Origin: Fidelibacterota bacterium
GTDB taxonomy: Bacteria; Fidelibacterota; UBA8477; JABMPR01
Direction: 5' to 3'
Length of the DNA stretch: 18,820 bases
Assembly: GCA_030596225.1 (NCBI GenBank)
Contig: JAUVKO010000008.1
Coordinates: 1-18,820, forward strand
A program made the position numbers and the translations under genes. Under the pieces are notes generated by a model, which saw nothing but the letters and a program-made list of their open reading frames with translations, did no database searches and was not told where the DNA came from. This document shows, piece after piece, positions 7,948 through 14,589 of this stretch (its first letter is position 1; every line of letters begins with the position of its first letter).

Positions 7948-9021
7948 CTATACCTCACTAAAGAACCAATCTTCCAGAGACTGAATTTTCTGCTCATACG
8001 AATTAGGATACATAAACCATATCGCTGCTGAGATAGAGCTCAGTAATGAATTTCCATCCTGGGGAGTAAAGCAGAAACCAACCAGCTCCTTGCCTCCATT
8101 CAGCAAGTGCAAACTGGGAGTTGATATTACAGTTTGATTAAGAATCCGACCATAATGACCGTGGTCTCTTCCAAACGAAAATACTTGACTGGATAATTTT
8201 TTCTCCGTGATTGCGACAAGCGGATTTGCTTCAAAGATATCCATGACCTGAGTCATGGTCATTGACTCTTTCATCTTTAAGCAAAAATGGATAATATGCA
8301 TGTACTGGGTATTTAATTTCATTGCAGATGAAAAGATATTAAGATCGTAACCAAGAGTTCTGAACAGATTAGCTGCATCTTTTGCATGATGAGTGCCATA
8401 GCGTTCTGAGCTATGAGAACCGACCTCAGGTGCAGGAATAAAATCATTTGCCTGACTGATATCATTGGCACGTCGAATCATTACAAACCGACCATCCAAT
8501 AAATTGTCCGGATCTCCATTGTGAAGACCAATCGTCTTCACCAAAGATGAAAGGTTATGTGTGTTACAGGATACTACCTGTAAGAATCTATCCTCATCGT
8601 GTATAAGTGATTCATCATTGATCCCTCGGGCATAGGGTTTACCGAAACCGGTTTCACTCCCTTGAGCAATAAATCCCAGAGTATTATGATCGAAATTATG
8701 ATAATATTTCACTTTATTTTTATGACCAACCCCTTTGGGGGTACAGTCAATGACAACAGTAGCTCGGTCAATGGCCTCTATTGTAGAGAAGGCCGGGGTA
8801 ATACCTATTTCCTTAAACCCTTCGAAAGCTTCCTGATCTGTGACCAAACGCGCCCCACGTTTCAATAAACGCACCACCTTGGCATGTTCGCTCTTTAATG
8901 GTGTTCTTTTATGAAAAGTAATCTCATCAATACCCAGATTCTCCCTGTAATCAGATAGCAATCCGATCAATGGTTCTCCAATAGTCCCGGTACCAACAAC
9001 ATGCACAATCCTTTTAGACAT
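7948..9021 (-). CDS. Type II (archaeal-type) glyceraldehyde-3-phosphate dehydrogenase-like protein
   Basis: Probably oxidises glyceraldehyde-3-phosphate to 1,3-bisphosphoglycerate (or the reverse) with NAD(P). The 357 residues follow the archaeal GAPDH pattern: nucleotide-binding VVGTGTIGEPL at 8-18, CTPKGVGHKNK at 93-103 (archaeal CTPxGVGxKxK), catalytic Cys152 in VVSCNTHNL, an RRANDISQ stretch matching archaeal RRAxD, HHAKD at 211-215, and MHIIHF at 241-246, where the archaeal enzymes have their conserved His. The Cys motif reads CNTHNL, not CNTTGL. I start at 9021: GGAGG lies eight bases upstream; the in-frame ATG at 9045 has only a weak site and lies inside ccmD. It overlaps the ccmD end by eight bases, so it is probably translated from the same transcript. 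Bacteria normally use the unrelated-in-sequence type I enzyme; this form is uncommon in bacteria. Family call fairly sure, substrate inferred. Confidence 0.82.
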   Translation of the reverse strand: MSKRIVHVVGTGTIGEPLIGLLSDYRENLGIDEITFHKRTPLKSEHAKVVRLLKRGARLVTDQEAFEGFKEIGITPAFSTIEAIDRATVVIDCTPKGVGHKNKVKYYHNFDHNTLGFIAQGSETGFGKPYARGINDESLIHDEDRFLQVVSCNTHNLSSLVKTIGLHNGDPDNLLDGRFVMIRRANDISQANDFIPAPEVGSHSSERYGTHHAKDAANLFRTLGYDLNIFSSAMKLNTQYMHIIHFCLKMKESMTMTQVMDIFEANPLVAITEKKLSSQVFSFGRDHGHYGRILNQTVISTPSLHLLNGGKELVGFCFTPQDGNSLLSSISAAIWFMYPNSYEQKIQSLEDWFFSEV

Positions 9022-9175
9022 CAACAGATCCTCCACTCTTTGCATCGATCAGCTCTTTCAGTAGAGTCATTTCTTGTTCCAAATGATTAGCCTTTTTATT
9101 CATATACCACATAAAGCCAAAAATCCCCAACCAGATAATGCTATAGGCAAAGAATAGATAGATATATGCATCCAT
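9014..9175 (-). CDS. ccmD: Small membrane protein, CcmD-like haem export component
   Basis: A 53-residue reading frame: MDAYIYLFFAYSIIWLGIFG, then FMWYMNKKANHLEQEMTLL and a short polar end. One transmembrane helix (about residues 4-23) is followed by a basic turn and a charged amphipathic helix, the usual CcmD shape. CcmD helps release haem-loaded CcmE from the CcmC complex during cytochrome c maturation. Its ATG shares one base with the ccmC TAA stop (TAATG), and its own stop lies just inside the GAPDH gene. The call rests on size, topology and position right after ccmC; CcmD proteins have little sequence conservation. Confidence 0.78.
   Translation of the reverse strand: MDAYIYLFFAYSIIWLGIFGFMWYMNKKANHLEQEMTLLKELIDAKSGGSVDV
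9030..9034 (-). promoter_or_regulatory. Shine-Dalgarno site that decides the GAPDH start
   Basis: GGAGG on the minus strand, eight bases before the ATG at 9021 and inside the ccmD coding region. It supports the shorter GAPDH reading frame over the ATG at 9045. Confidence 0.8.
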
Positions 9176-9867
9176 TAGAGAATCTCCATTTCCTTGAATT
9201 GCTTATTTAAGGTATCTTCTAATTTTAATAATTGATATCGTTTTTTCATAAGATACACATACAGAAGTGTGAATGTAGCCAACGTGAACATAAATGTAAA
9301 AAACATGGGGGCAGCCAAACTCCCATCGCTGCTTGCTATGACAGCTTTCGGGTGTTGGGTCTCCCACCAGCGAATAGAGTAATACACAATCGGGACATCG
9401 ATAAAACCGATTATTCCTACAACAGCAGTGAGATTGGCACGTTTACTTCCGTCCGGCAAATAGCGCCGTAGCATTAGAAAGGCAACATAGATTAGCCACA
9501 GGATCAGTGATGAGGTCAGGCGAGCATCCCAGGTCCACCAAATACCCCAAACGGGTTTTGCCCAGATCGGTCCTGTGATCAAAACTAATGTAATAAAGAG
9601 AATACCAATCTCTGCAGAGGCAACTGCAATCAGTTCAAACTGACGTTTACGAGTCCATAAATAAACTACGCTTGCAACAAATACGATAAAGCATGCTAAA
9701 AATCCCAACCAGGCACTGGGTACATGGAAATAAAATATTTTTTGGGCAATCTGTTCTGCTGAATTGGATGCTTTGATCTGAGGAACCCAATTAAAGATAA
9801 GGTATAAACTAGTTAAAAATGCTAGCAATAGCACAATGAGAAAAGCTTTATCAATAATGGATTTCAT
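9175..9867 (-). CDS. ccmC: Haem transporter / cytochrome c assembly protein CcmC
   Basis: Inner-membrane protein of the cytochrome c maturation system I that passes haem to CcmE. The 230 residues hold six hydrophobic segments and the tryptophan-rich haem-handling motif WGIWWTWDARLTSSLILW (near residues 107-124). Conserved FYFHVPSAWLGF lies in the first periplasmic loop (about 46-57) and a second His is in RWWETQHPKA. This WWD-containing layout is shared by CcmC, CcmF and CcsA; the short length and the following ccmD favour CcmC. A Shine-Dalgarno-like AAAGG lies seven bases before the ATG at 9867. It is the first gene of the ccmC-ccmD-GAPDH unit; other ccm genes (ccmA, B, E, F) are not in the window. 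Confidence 0.92.
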   Translation of the reverse strand: MKSIIDKAFLIVLLLAFLTSLYLIFNWVPQIKASNSAEQIAQKIFYFHVPSAWLGFLACFIVFVASVVYLWTRKRQFELIAVASAEIGILFITLVLITGPIWAKPVWGIWWTWDARLTSSLILWLIYVAFLMLRRYLPDGSKRANLTAVVGIIGFIDVPIVYYSIRWWETQHPKAVIASSDGSLAAPMFFTFMFTLATFTLLYVYLMKKRYQLLKLEDTLNKQFKEMEIL

Positions 9868-10015
9868 GCTGTTACCTTTAATCTTTTCATATCAATTAAG
9901 ATGAACCCGCAAAAAGTAAGTTAATAAAAGTGAAAAATGCCCTAAACATATTAAATACAACCATTTATAGATTTATGGCCTATATTGTTTATAATCAACA
10001 CTTTGCGTCATTTCG

Positions 10016-10130
10016 ACCAGCTCAATACATCGCTCTGCGCGCTCTGCCTGCCCGCACCTGTCCGCCGTACTTCGTACTAAGGAAGGCGGGCGAAGTTATA
10101 CGCAGGCGGGCGAGATGGACTTTTTACGAG
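10016..10130. repeat. GC-rich palindromic intergenic repeat (copy 1)
   Basis: The 324 bases between ccmC and the DDAH-like gene (9868-10191) start AT-rich and then hold this GC-rich block. It contains nested inverted repeats: CCGCC (10062-10066) with GGCGG (10085-10089), and GTAC-TTC-GTAC (10067-10077). Read on the minus strand, 10067-10091 matches 11318-11343 (GCCCGCCTTCCT then AGTA(C/T)GAAGTAC). This looks like a dispersed REP/MITE-type element with no coding role. No clear promoter for the DDAH-like gene was found here. Confidence 0.7.
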
Positions 10131-10191
10131 ATCATCAAGAGTGCAAAATCTTAAATCTTCAATTTTCGCTCTTAATTCCTACATTGCTGCC

Positions 10192-11130
10192 ATGAATGCA
10201 TATAAACATAATCGTGAGATCATATTATTAGGGCTTGCACCGGTTACAGATGATGTAAAGGGCATGTGGCATCAAGGTTATCCTGTTCATCAGGGAGAAA
10301 CTGAATCCAGTATCAATTTTGCCACTCTGTACGCACATGAACAAGGTATTATTCCGGATCAAATCCTTTTACGACAAGAGTGGTTGAATTTTGTTGATAC
10401 CTTGCTGACTGCCGGATTTCATGTACACATCGTTCCCTTTCCTGAAGAACTCAACCAGCCTGACAGTCTATATCATGATGCAGTTTTTATCCGCGATGCA
10501 GGGTTGATCTTTCGTGGAATCTGGATAAAGAGTCGTTTCAGCGTCAAAGACAGAATCTACGAAGGTGAATTTCATACTAAGCTGATTGAAGAAAAGTTGG
10601 GAAAAACGGTAGTAAGCTTGCCGGAAGGGGCTTTCCTTGAGGGTGGTGATATTAATTACATCGAAACCTGTCAGGGGAGTTTCTATTTCGGAGGACTCTC
10701 CCGATCTAATCGTTTAGGTCATGATTTTGTGCGCGAAATTATTCGCCCGGATCACTATGTCCTTATCGAATCAGAAGGATACCATCTTGACACGGTTTTT
10801 ACGCCGGTGGTAACTGCTGATAATTGCCTGGCTGCTGTGATCATTACTGCTGATATGATCAGCGAAACCAGTATGCAAAAGATCCAAGCTCTGGGAATAA
10901 GGGTGATCGAGGTCTCAGCTATGGATTCATCCGGGGTAGATGAGAAACTGGGTGACTATGCCGTCAATGCGCTCATAGCGCCTGGCATTATGGTGAATAG
11001 CGCCTACTTTGGGACACCTGGTGTCGAAGCGCTTCTCAAGGAAATGGGAATCCAACGATTTGTCACTCCTTTGACCAGCTTCCGCTATGCCGGGGGTTCT
11101 GTTCATTGTCTTACCAACGAAATATACTAA
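10192..11130 (+). CDS. Amidinotransferase/DDAH-superfamily guanidino hydrolase
   Basis: A 312-residue protein of the pentein fold (COG1834-like, N-dimethylarginine dimethylaminohydrolase related). Landmarks in order are FIRDAG (99-104), FLEGGDI (148-154), EGYHLDTVFTPV (195-206) with the likely catalytic His198 and Asp200, and GGSVHCLTNE (301-310) with the likely nucleophile Cys306 near the C-terminus. The Glu150-His198-Cys306 set is complete, so it is expected to be active, cleaving or transferring an amidino group from an arginine-like compound. The actual substrate (dimethylarginine, arginine, agmatine or other) cannot be told from sequence. A GTG in frame at 10141 would add 17 residues with no similarity visible; neither start has a good Shine-Dalgarno, and I prefer the ATG at 10192. 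It stands alone, flanked on both sides by repeat-rich intergenic DNA. Confidence 0.8.
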   Translation: MNAYKHNREIILLGLAPVTDDVKGMWHQGYPVHQGETESSINFATLYAHEQGIIPDQILLRQEWLNFVDTLLTAGFHVHIVPFPEELNQPDSLYHDAVFIRDAGLIFRGIWIKSRFSVKDRIYEGEFHTKLIEEKLGKTVVSLPEGAFLEGGDINYIETCQGSFYFGGLSRSNRLGHDFVREIIRPDHYVLIESEGYHLDTVFTPVVTADNCLAAVIITADMISETSMQKIQALGIRVIEVSAMDSSGVDEKLGDYAVNALIAPGIMVNSAYFGTPGVEALLKEMGIQRFVTPLTSFRYAGGSVHCLTNEIY

Positions 11131-11141
11131 CATTTTCCGAA

Positions 11142-11396
11142 TGGAGCACACCACGGGTACCCGCCCATGGCAGGGTTTCAAACCCGTGGTCCCAGCTCCA
11201 TAACCCGTCTTCGCCTCCAAGAGGCTTCGCCGTGGTTATCCGCCCGTCGGAAATGGCGATCCGTCTACACATGGTTTCGACGGGACAAGCATCCCGCCGA
11301 AGCGTATAGCCCATCATGCCCGCCTTCCTCAAGTATGAAGTACCTGCCTGCGCGTAGCTGTACAGTCTACGTAGCACTTCGGCGTAGGTAGGCAGC
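11142..11396. repeat. Cluster of inverted repeats, including repeat copy 2
   Basis: The 392 bases between the DDAH-like gene and rpsT (11131-11522) are dense with palindromes. TGGAGC + ACCACGGGT (11142-11147, 11150-11158) pair with ACCCGTGGT + GCTCCA (11182-11190, 11195-11200), enclosing CGGGTACCCG (11154-11163) and GGGTTTCAAACCC (11173-11185). ATAACC/GGTTAT plus GCCTC/GAGGC form a hairpin at 11200-11239. TTCGACGGGA/TCCCGCCGAA lie at 11276-11301 with one mismatch. CGTAG-CTGTACAG-T-CTACG is at 11353-11371 inside CTGCC/GGCAG (11344-11395). The segment 11318-11343 is the same repeat as at 10067-10091 in reverse. It appears non-coding. Confidence 0.7.
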
Positions 11397-11447
11397 AGAA
11401 GAAAGGCATGCATGGGGTCTTCTGTTCTCAAGCTCGCGAAAGCGGAT

Positions 11448-11477
11448 AAAAAAAAAGACCGGTGAATCACCGGTCTC
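11448..11477 (-). terminator. Rho-independent terminator of rpsT
   Basis: On the minus strand a perfect 8-bp stem GACCGGTG / CACCGGTC with a 3-base loop is followed by nine T residues. It lies about 45 bases after the rpsT stop and so ends the rpsT transcript. Confidence 0.93.
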
Positions 11478-11522
11478 AGAACTAACATAGTCTAGAATGA
11501 CTATTAAGTTTTGGAAAGTGCT

Positions 11523-11777
11523 TTAGGAAAGAGTCCCAATGTGTTTAGCGATCCGGGATTTCTGGTTGGCTGCCTTATTCTTATGAATAATTCCAACAGA
11601 AGCAACTTTGTCGATCAATGACATTGCTGAGCGACCGAGGGTGGTTGCATTTTCTGCGTCCTCAGTTGCCAGTGCTTTTTTAATGGCAGTTTTCATCATT
11701 GAACTATAATGTTTATTACGTATACGAGCTTTTTCAGCTTGTCTGATGCGTTTTGCAATGGTCTTTTTTACAGGCAT
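11523..11777 (-). CDS. rpsT: 30S ribosomal protein S20
   Basis: An 84-residue, very basic protein that binds 16S rRNA early in 30S assembly. It begins MPVKKTIAKRIRQAEKARIR and shows the S20 pattern KHYSSMMKTAIKKAL, then SLIDKVASVGIIHKNKAANQ and KSRIAKHI. Length is normal. The frame is open further upstream to 11837, but those codons lie within the promoter; the ATG at 11777 has GAGGAG about 12 bases upstream and gives the standard N-terminus. It is a single-gene unit with its own sigma70 promoter and terminator. Confidence 0.97.
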   Translation of the reverse strand: MPVKKTIAKRIRQAEKARIRNKHYSSMMKTAIKKALATEDAENATTLGRSAMSLIDKVASVGIIHKNKAANQKSRIAKHIGTLS

Positions 11778-11808
11778 ATTTTTTTCTTTCTCCTCAAAAA
11801 TGCCCGCG

Positions 11809-11837
11809 AATATAGATGCGCACCATGCCTCTGTCAA
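11809..11837 (-). promoter_or_regulatory. Consensus sigma70 promoter of rpsT
   Basis: On the minus strand, TTGACA (11837-11832) and TATATT (11814-11809) are separated by exactly 17 bases. Transcription would start near 11802, giving a leader of about 25 bases that contains the GAGGAG ribosome binding site. Confidence 0.85.
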
Positions 11838-11910
11838 CGCTTTAAGTTGAAATAAAAATCTAGTCTTAGCATCAGCTACTAAAGATTGAACAAATCGTGA
11901 ATTATTTTAT

Positions 11911-11949
11911 GAAAACGAATTTTGTGTTTTCGCTTTGAGTGTTTTCGTT
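11911..11949 (+). promoter_or_regulatory. Possible operator: repeated GTGTTTTCG boxes upstream of the Crp/Fnr gene
   Basis: GTGTTTTCG occurs at 11924-11932 and again at 11939-11947, with starts exactly 15 bases apart. An inverted GAAAAC (11911-11916) lies just before. This sits in the 270-base divergent gap between rpsT and the Crp/Fnr regulator. It could bind a regulator; no direct evidence. Confidence 0.35.
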
Positions 11950-12035
11950 CTACTTTAGTTAACAATAAATAGTGAATGAAATAAGCTTTCCATGGATTAC
12001 CTGCTAAATTGCATTTTCAGTCAACCGAAAATATA

Positions 12036-12041
12036 GAGGAG
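12036..12041 (+). promoter_or_regulatory. Shine-Dalgarno site that decides the Crp/Fnr start
   Basis: GAGGAG six bases before the ATG at 12048. It supports this start over the upstream in-frame ATG at 12009, which has no such site. Confidence 0.85.
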
Positions 12042-12047
12042 AAGACA

Positions 12048-12752
12048 ATGAACGAGCGCTATGAAGAGATAATAGATATCTTACGATTGGTACCGTTATT
12101 CTCAGAGTTGAGTGATAAGGTGCTCGCCCAGCTGGCAAATGTATGTCAGGAAAAAAACTACGAAAAAGATCAGCATATCTTACATCAAGAGCAATCAGGT
12201 GACAACTTTTTTATCATCGAAAGCGGCTCTGTGAAGGTGACTCGTTTGGCTGAAGATGGCCGTGAAGCCGTATTGGCATTTTTGCGAGAGGGCGATTTCT
12301 TTGGCGAATTAGCAATTTTAGATGGAGAAATGCGTTCAGCCAATGTTATCACACTTTCTGATTGCAAGCTGCAGACTATTAATCGGCGCGAATTTCTTGA
12401 CCTGCTTGAGCATCACCCTAAGGTCGCTACGGCTTTGCTCATGGAGCTGGCTCTGCGACTGAGAAAAACTGATATGCATCTTGAATATTTGACCCTCAGT
12501 GATGCCGAAGGTAAGATTGCCTCAATTCTGATCGAGTTGGCAGAGGAAAATGGAATGTACAAGATGGGGGATGTGACTTTGGGTAACATGCCTATGCAGC
12601 AGGATATCGCCAATATGGCAGGAACAACTCGCGAGACGGTATCCCGTATGATAAAAAAATTGGAAGAAAAAAATTGGTTATCACGGGATGGACAAAAAGT
12701 AATAATCCGAAAATACAGCAAATTCAAGGAAATCTATCAGCTTAAAATCTGA
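12048..12752 (+). CDS. Crp/Fnr-family transcriptional regulator
   Basis: A 234-residue regulator with an N-terminal cyclic-nucleotide-binding beta-roll (about 13-125), a long dimer helix (about 125-150) and a C-terminal winged helix (about 152-222). The helix-turn-helix reads QQDIANMAGTTRETVSRMIK (184-203), with the ETVSR recognition helix typical of the family. The phosphate-binding cassette FGELAILDGEMRSANV keeps Glu87 and Arg96, the residues that bind cAMP in Crp, so a cyclic nucleotide ligand is plausible. It lacks the Cys set that holds an Fe-S cluster in Fnr (only two Cys, at 33 and 106). It precedes meaB by 12 bases. Its regulon cannot be told from this window. Confidence 0.93.
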   Translation: MNERYEEIIDILRLVPLFSELSDKVLAQLANVCQEKNYEKDQHILHQEQSGDNFFIIESGSVKVTRLAEDGREAVLAFLREGDFFGELAILDGEMRSANVITLSDCKLQTINRREFLDLLEHHPKVATALLMELALRLRKTDMHLEYLTLSDAEGKIASILIELAEENGMYKMGDVTLGNMPMQQDIANMAGTTRETVSRMIKKLEEKNWLSRDGQKVIIRKYSKFKEIYQLKI

Positions 12753-12764
12753 TCTGTATTACTC

Positions 12765-13694
12765 ATGAATATTGATCTCGATGGGATTCTGAATTCCAAG
12801 CGCCTGGCCATTACCCGGGCGCTTTCATTTGTGGAAAATGCTGATGAATTAGATATGTCTCTAACGGATGCTCTGTTTCAACATCTGGGACACGCGTATC
12901 GAATTGGGGTTACCGGTCCACCGGGAGCAGGAAAAAGCTCATTAGTGGATGGGATTATTGAATATTGGCGAAAAATGGATAAGCGAGTTGCCGTTATCTC
13001 GGTGGATCCCACCAGTCCGTTCACCGGTGGTGCTATTCTCGGTGATAGAGTTCGCATGGGGCGTCATTACGCTGACAAGCATGTTTTTATCAGGTCTATG
13101 GCTTCTCGTGGCAGTCATGGTGGTTTAGCCATATGTACACAAGATGCTGCTGATATTTTTGATGCTGCCGGTTTTGATGTCATTATTTATGAAACTGTGG
13201 GGGTGGGGCAGGTTGAATTGGATGTAGCCAATGCAGCAGATACAACTCTGGTTGTGCTGGTTCCTGAATCCGGTGATGATATCCAGGCGATGAAAGCGGG
13301 TCTGATGGAGATTGCAGATATATTTATTATAAATAAGGCGGACCGTCAGGGGGCCAATCAAGCATTTGCCCAAATTCAATCTATGCTGGAAATGCGTCCC
13401 GTTGCAGATGACGTTTGGTCACCACAGGTTATTAAAACAAATGCACTCAAGGCTGAAGGTATCTCAGATTTGATGAATACCCTGATTGCTCATCAAAACT
13501 TTTTGGATAAGCAGGGTATCATTCGCCGAAATTTCAAGGATCGGATTCGCTCTAAGATATGGAATCATATTGAGGAACGGATGTCCCGTCAGTTTTGGAC
13601 AACTGAAAAACAAGCAGAGCTGAATACTGCGGTTTCCCAAGACGATCTGAGTGTGTTAGTTCCGGGAAAAATCGTTGAAAATCTGCTTTCCTGA
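12765..13694 (+). CDS. meaB: MeaB/ArgK-family P-loop GTPase (methylmalonyl-CoA mutase chaperone)
   Basis: A G3E-type GTPase that protects and reloads B12-dependent methylmalonyl-CoA mutase. Of the 309 residues, GVTGPPGAGKSSL (48-60) is the Walker A motif, VISVDPTSPFTGGAILGDRVRM the family-specific switch region, SMASRGSHGGL follows, IIYETVGVGQ is the Walker B/switch, and FIINKADRQGAN is the NKxD base-recognition motif. It is a full-length member. The old name LAO/AO transport ATPase (ArgK) refers to the same family. No mutase gene is adjacent, so a function with another B12 enzyme such as isobutyryl-CoA mutase is possible. It lies 12 bases after the Crp/Fnr gene and probably shares its transcript. 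Confidence 0.93.
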   Translation: MNIDLDGILNSKRLAITRALSFVENADELDMSLTDALFQHLGHAYRIGVTGPPGAGKSSLVDGIIEYWRKMDKRVAVISVDPTSPFTGGAILGDRVRMGRHYADKHVFIRSMASRGSHGGLAICTQDAADIFDAAGFDVIIYETVGVGQVELDVANAADTTLVVLVPESGDDIQAMKAGLMEIADIFIINKADRQGANQAFAQIQSMLEMRPVADDVWSPQVIKTNALKAEGISDLMNTLIAHQNFLDKQGIIRRNFKDRIRSKIWNHIEERMSRQFWTTEKQAELNTAVSQDDLSVLVPGKIVENLLS

Positions 13695-13782
13695 AACATT
13701 CATTAAATGCAGATGAATAATTTCATGAACCGTACGGGAATTGAGGTTTTACTATCTTAGAATCCATTTATCTTATTCGACT

Positions 13783-14589
13783 ATGACTGCTGCATCAAAT
13801 ACTGAAATGCCATTATTGGATCATCTTGAGGAATTAAGATGGCGAATTATCAAGGCTTTTAGCAGCATCATTATTTTTGCTGTTATAGGCTTCATATTTT
13901 CCAATCAGTTGATCCATATTCTCAGTATTCCAATTGAGCAAACCGAACCCCGATTAGAACTCCTCAATACAACGATCCTGGGTGTTTTCTTAGCTAAAAT
14001 GAGGGTGGCCATCGTTTTGGGGATTGTGTTCTCATTACCCGTGATCATTCATCAAGTGTGGCGTTTCATTGCTCCAGGTCTCTTGGATGATGAACGGTCT
14101 TTTGCACCCACGTTGATCATCGCAACGATTCTAAGCTTTGTAATTGGTTCGCTGTTTTCGTATTTCATAATGATACCGTGGTCTCTGAAATTCTTTTCCA
14201 TACTTAATCATGGTTTAGAAGGATTAGTGAATTACGTGACCATAACGGATTATCTGAAATATATTACTATTCTCATCATGTTCACCGGTATAGCTTTTGA
14301 ACTGCCCGTAGTTATTTATATACTTGCCAAAATTGGAATTGTCGATTCCCGTATGCTAAGGGAGGTTCGGCGTTTTGCCTATCTGGCGATTATGATGATA
14401 TCGGCGATTTTCACTCCCGCTGATCCATTTACTATGTTGGGTGTGGCAATGCCAATGATCCTGCTCTATGAGGTCAGCATCTGGGTGGCAAAATTAGTGG
14501 AACAGAAAAAGAAAGAAGTCGAAGAATCCGGGGAAGGTTCTGGGGGCATAAATAAAGAGGATAAATTACTTGAAGATATCCTTGGATGA
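13783..14589 (+). CDS. tatC: Sec-independent (Tat) translocase subunit TatC
   Basis: Core of the twin-arginine translocase, which recognises RR signal peptides and exports folded proteins. The 268 residues show six membrane segments, the conserved MPLLDHLEELRWRII start, WRFIAPGLLDDERSF in the periplasmic loop, FTGIAFELPVVIYIL, and AIFTPADPFTM near the end. The C-terminus has a charged tail (KLVEQKKKEVEE, then Gly/Ser). The frame could begin at a TTG at 13741, but the ATG at 13783 better fits the family; no Shine-Dalgarno is seen. No tatA is in the window. An 88-base gap separates it from meaB, and its end overlaps the next gene by 20 bases. Confidence 0.95.
   Translation: MTAASNTEMPLLDHLEELRWRIIKAFSSIIIFAVIGFIFSNQLIHILSIPIEQTEPRLELLNTTILGVFLAKMRVAIVLGIVFSLPVIIHQVWRFIAPGLLDDERSFAPTLIIATILSFVIGSLFSYFIMIPWSLKFFSILNHGLEGLVNYVTITDYLKYITILIMFTGIAFELPVVIYILAKIGIVDSRMLREVRRFAYLAIMMISAIFTPADPFTMLGVAMPMILLYEVSIWVAKLVEQKKKEVEESGEGSGGINKEDKLLEDILG

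Noticed and set aside
9022..9045. Longer GAPDH start at 9045
   Set aside because: Adds eight residues lying in the ccmD gene; the GGAGG site fits the ATG at 9021.
9930..10154. Plus-strand frame of 74 codons upstream of the DDAH-like gene
   Set aside because: It covers the palindromic repeat block; composition follows the repeat and not a protein.
11111..11488. Minus-strand reading frame of 125 codons in the DDAH-rpsT gap
   Set aside because: It runs through the inverted-repeat cluster, the rpsT terminator and the end of the DDAH-like gene; no family resemblance and no ribosome binding site. Its open state is most likely due to GC-rich repeats.
9868..11522. Possible CRISPR array or insertion sequence in the repeat-rich stretch
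   Set aside because: Repeats are palindromic, unevenly spaced and dissimilar; there are no regular spacers, no transposase frame and no cas gene.
11778..11837. Longer rpsT start at 11837
   Set aside because: The added codons overlap the consensus promoter, and S20 proteins begin at the MPVKK position.
13712..13759. Fifteen-codon mini-frame between meaB and tatC
   Set aside because: Too short, no good ribosome binding site and no sign of a leader-peptide attenuator.
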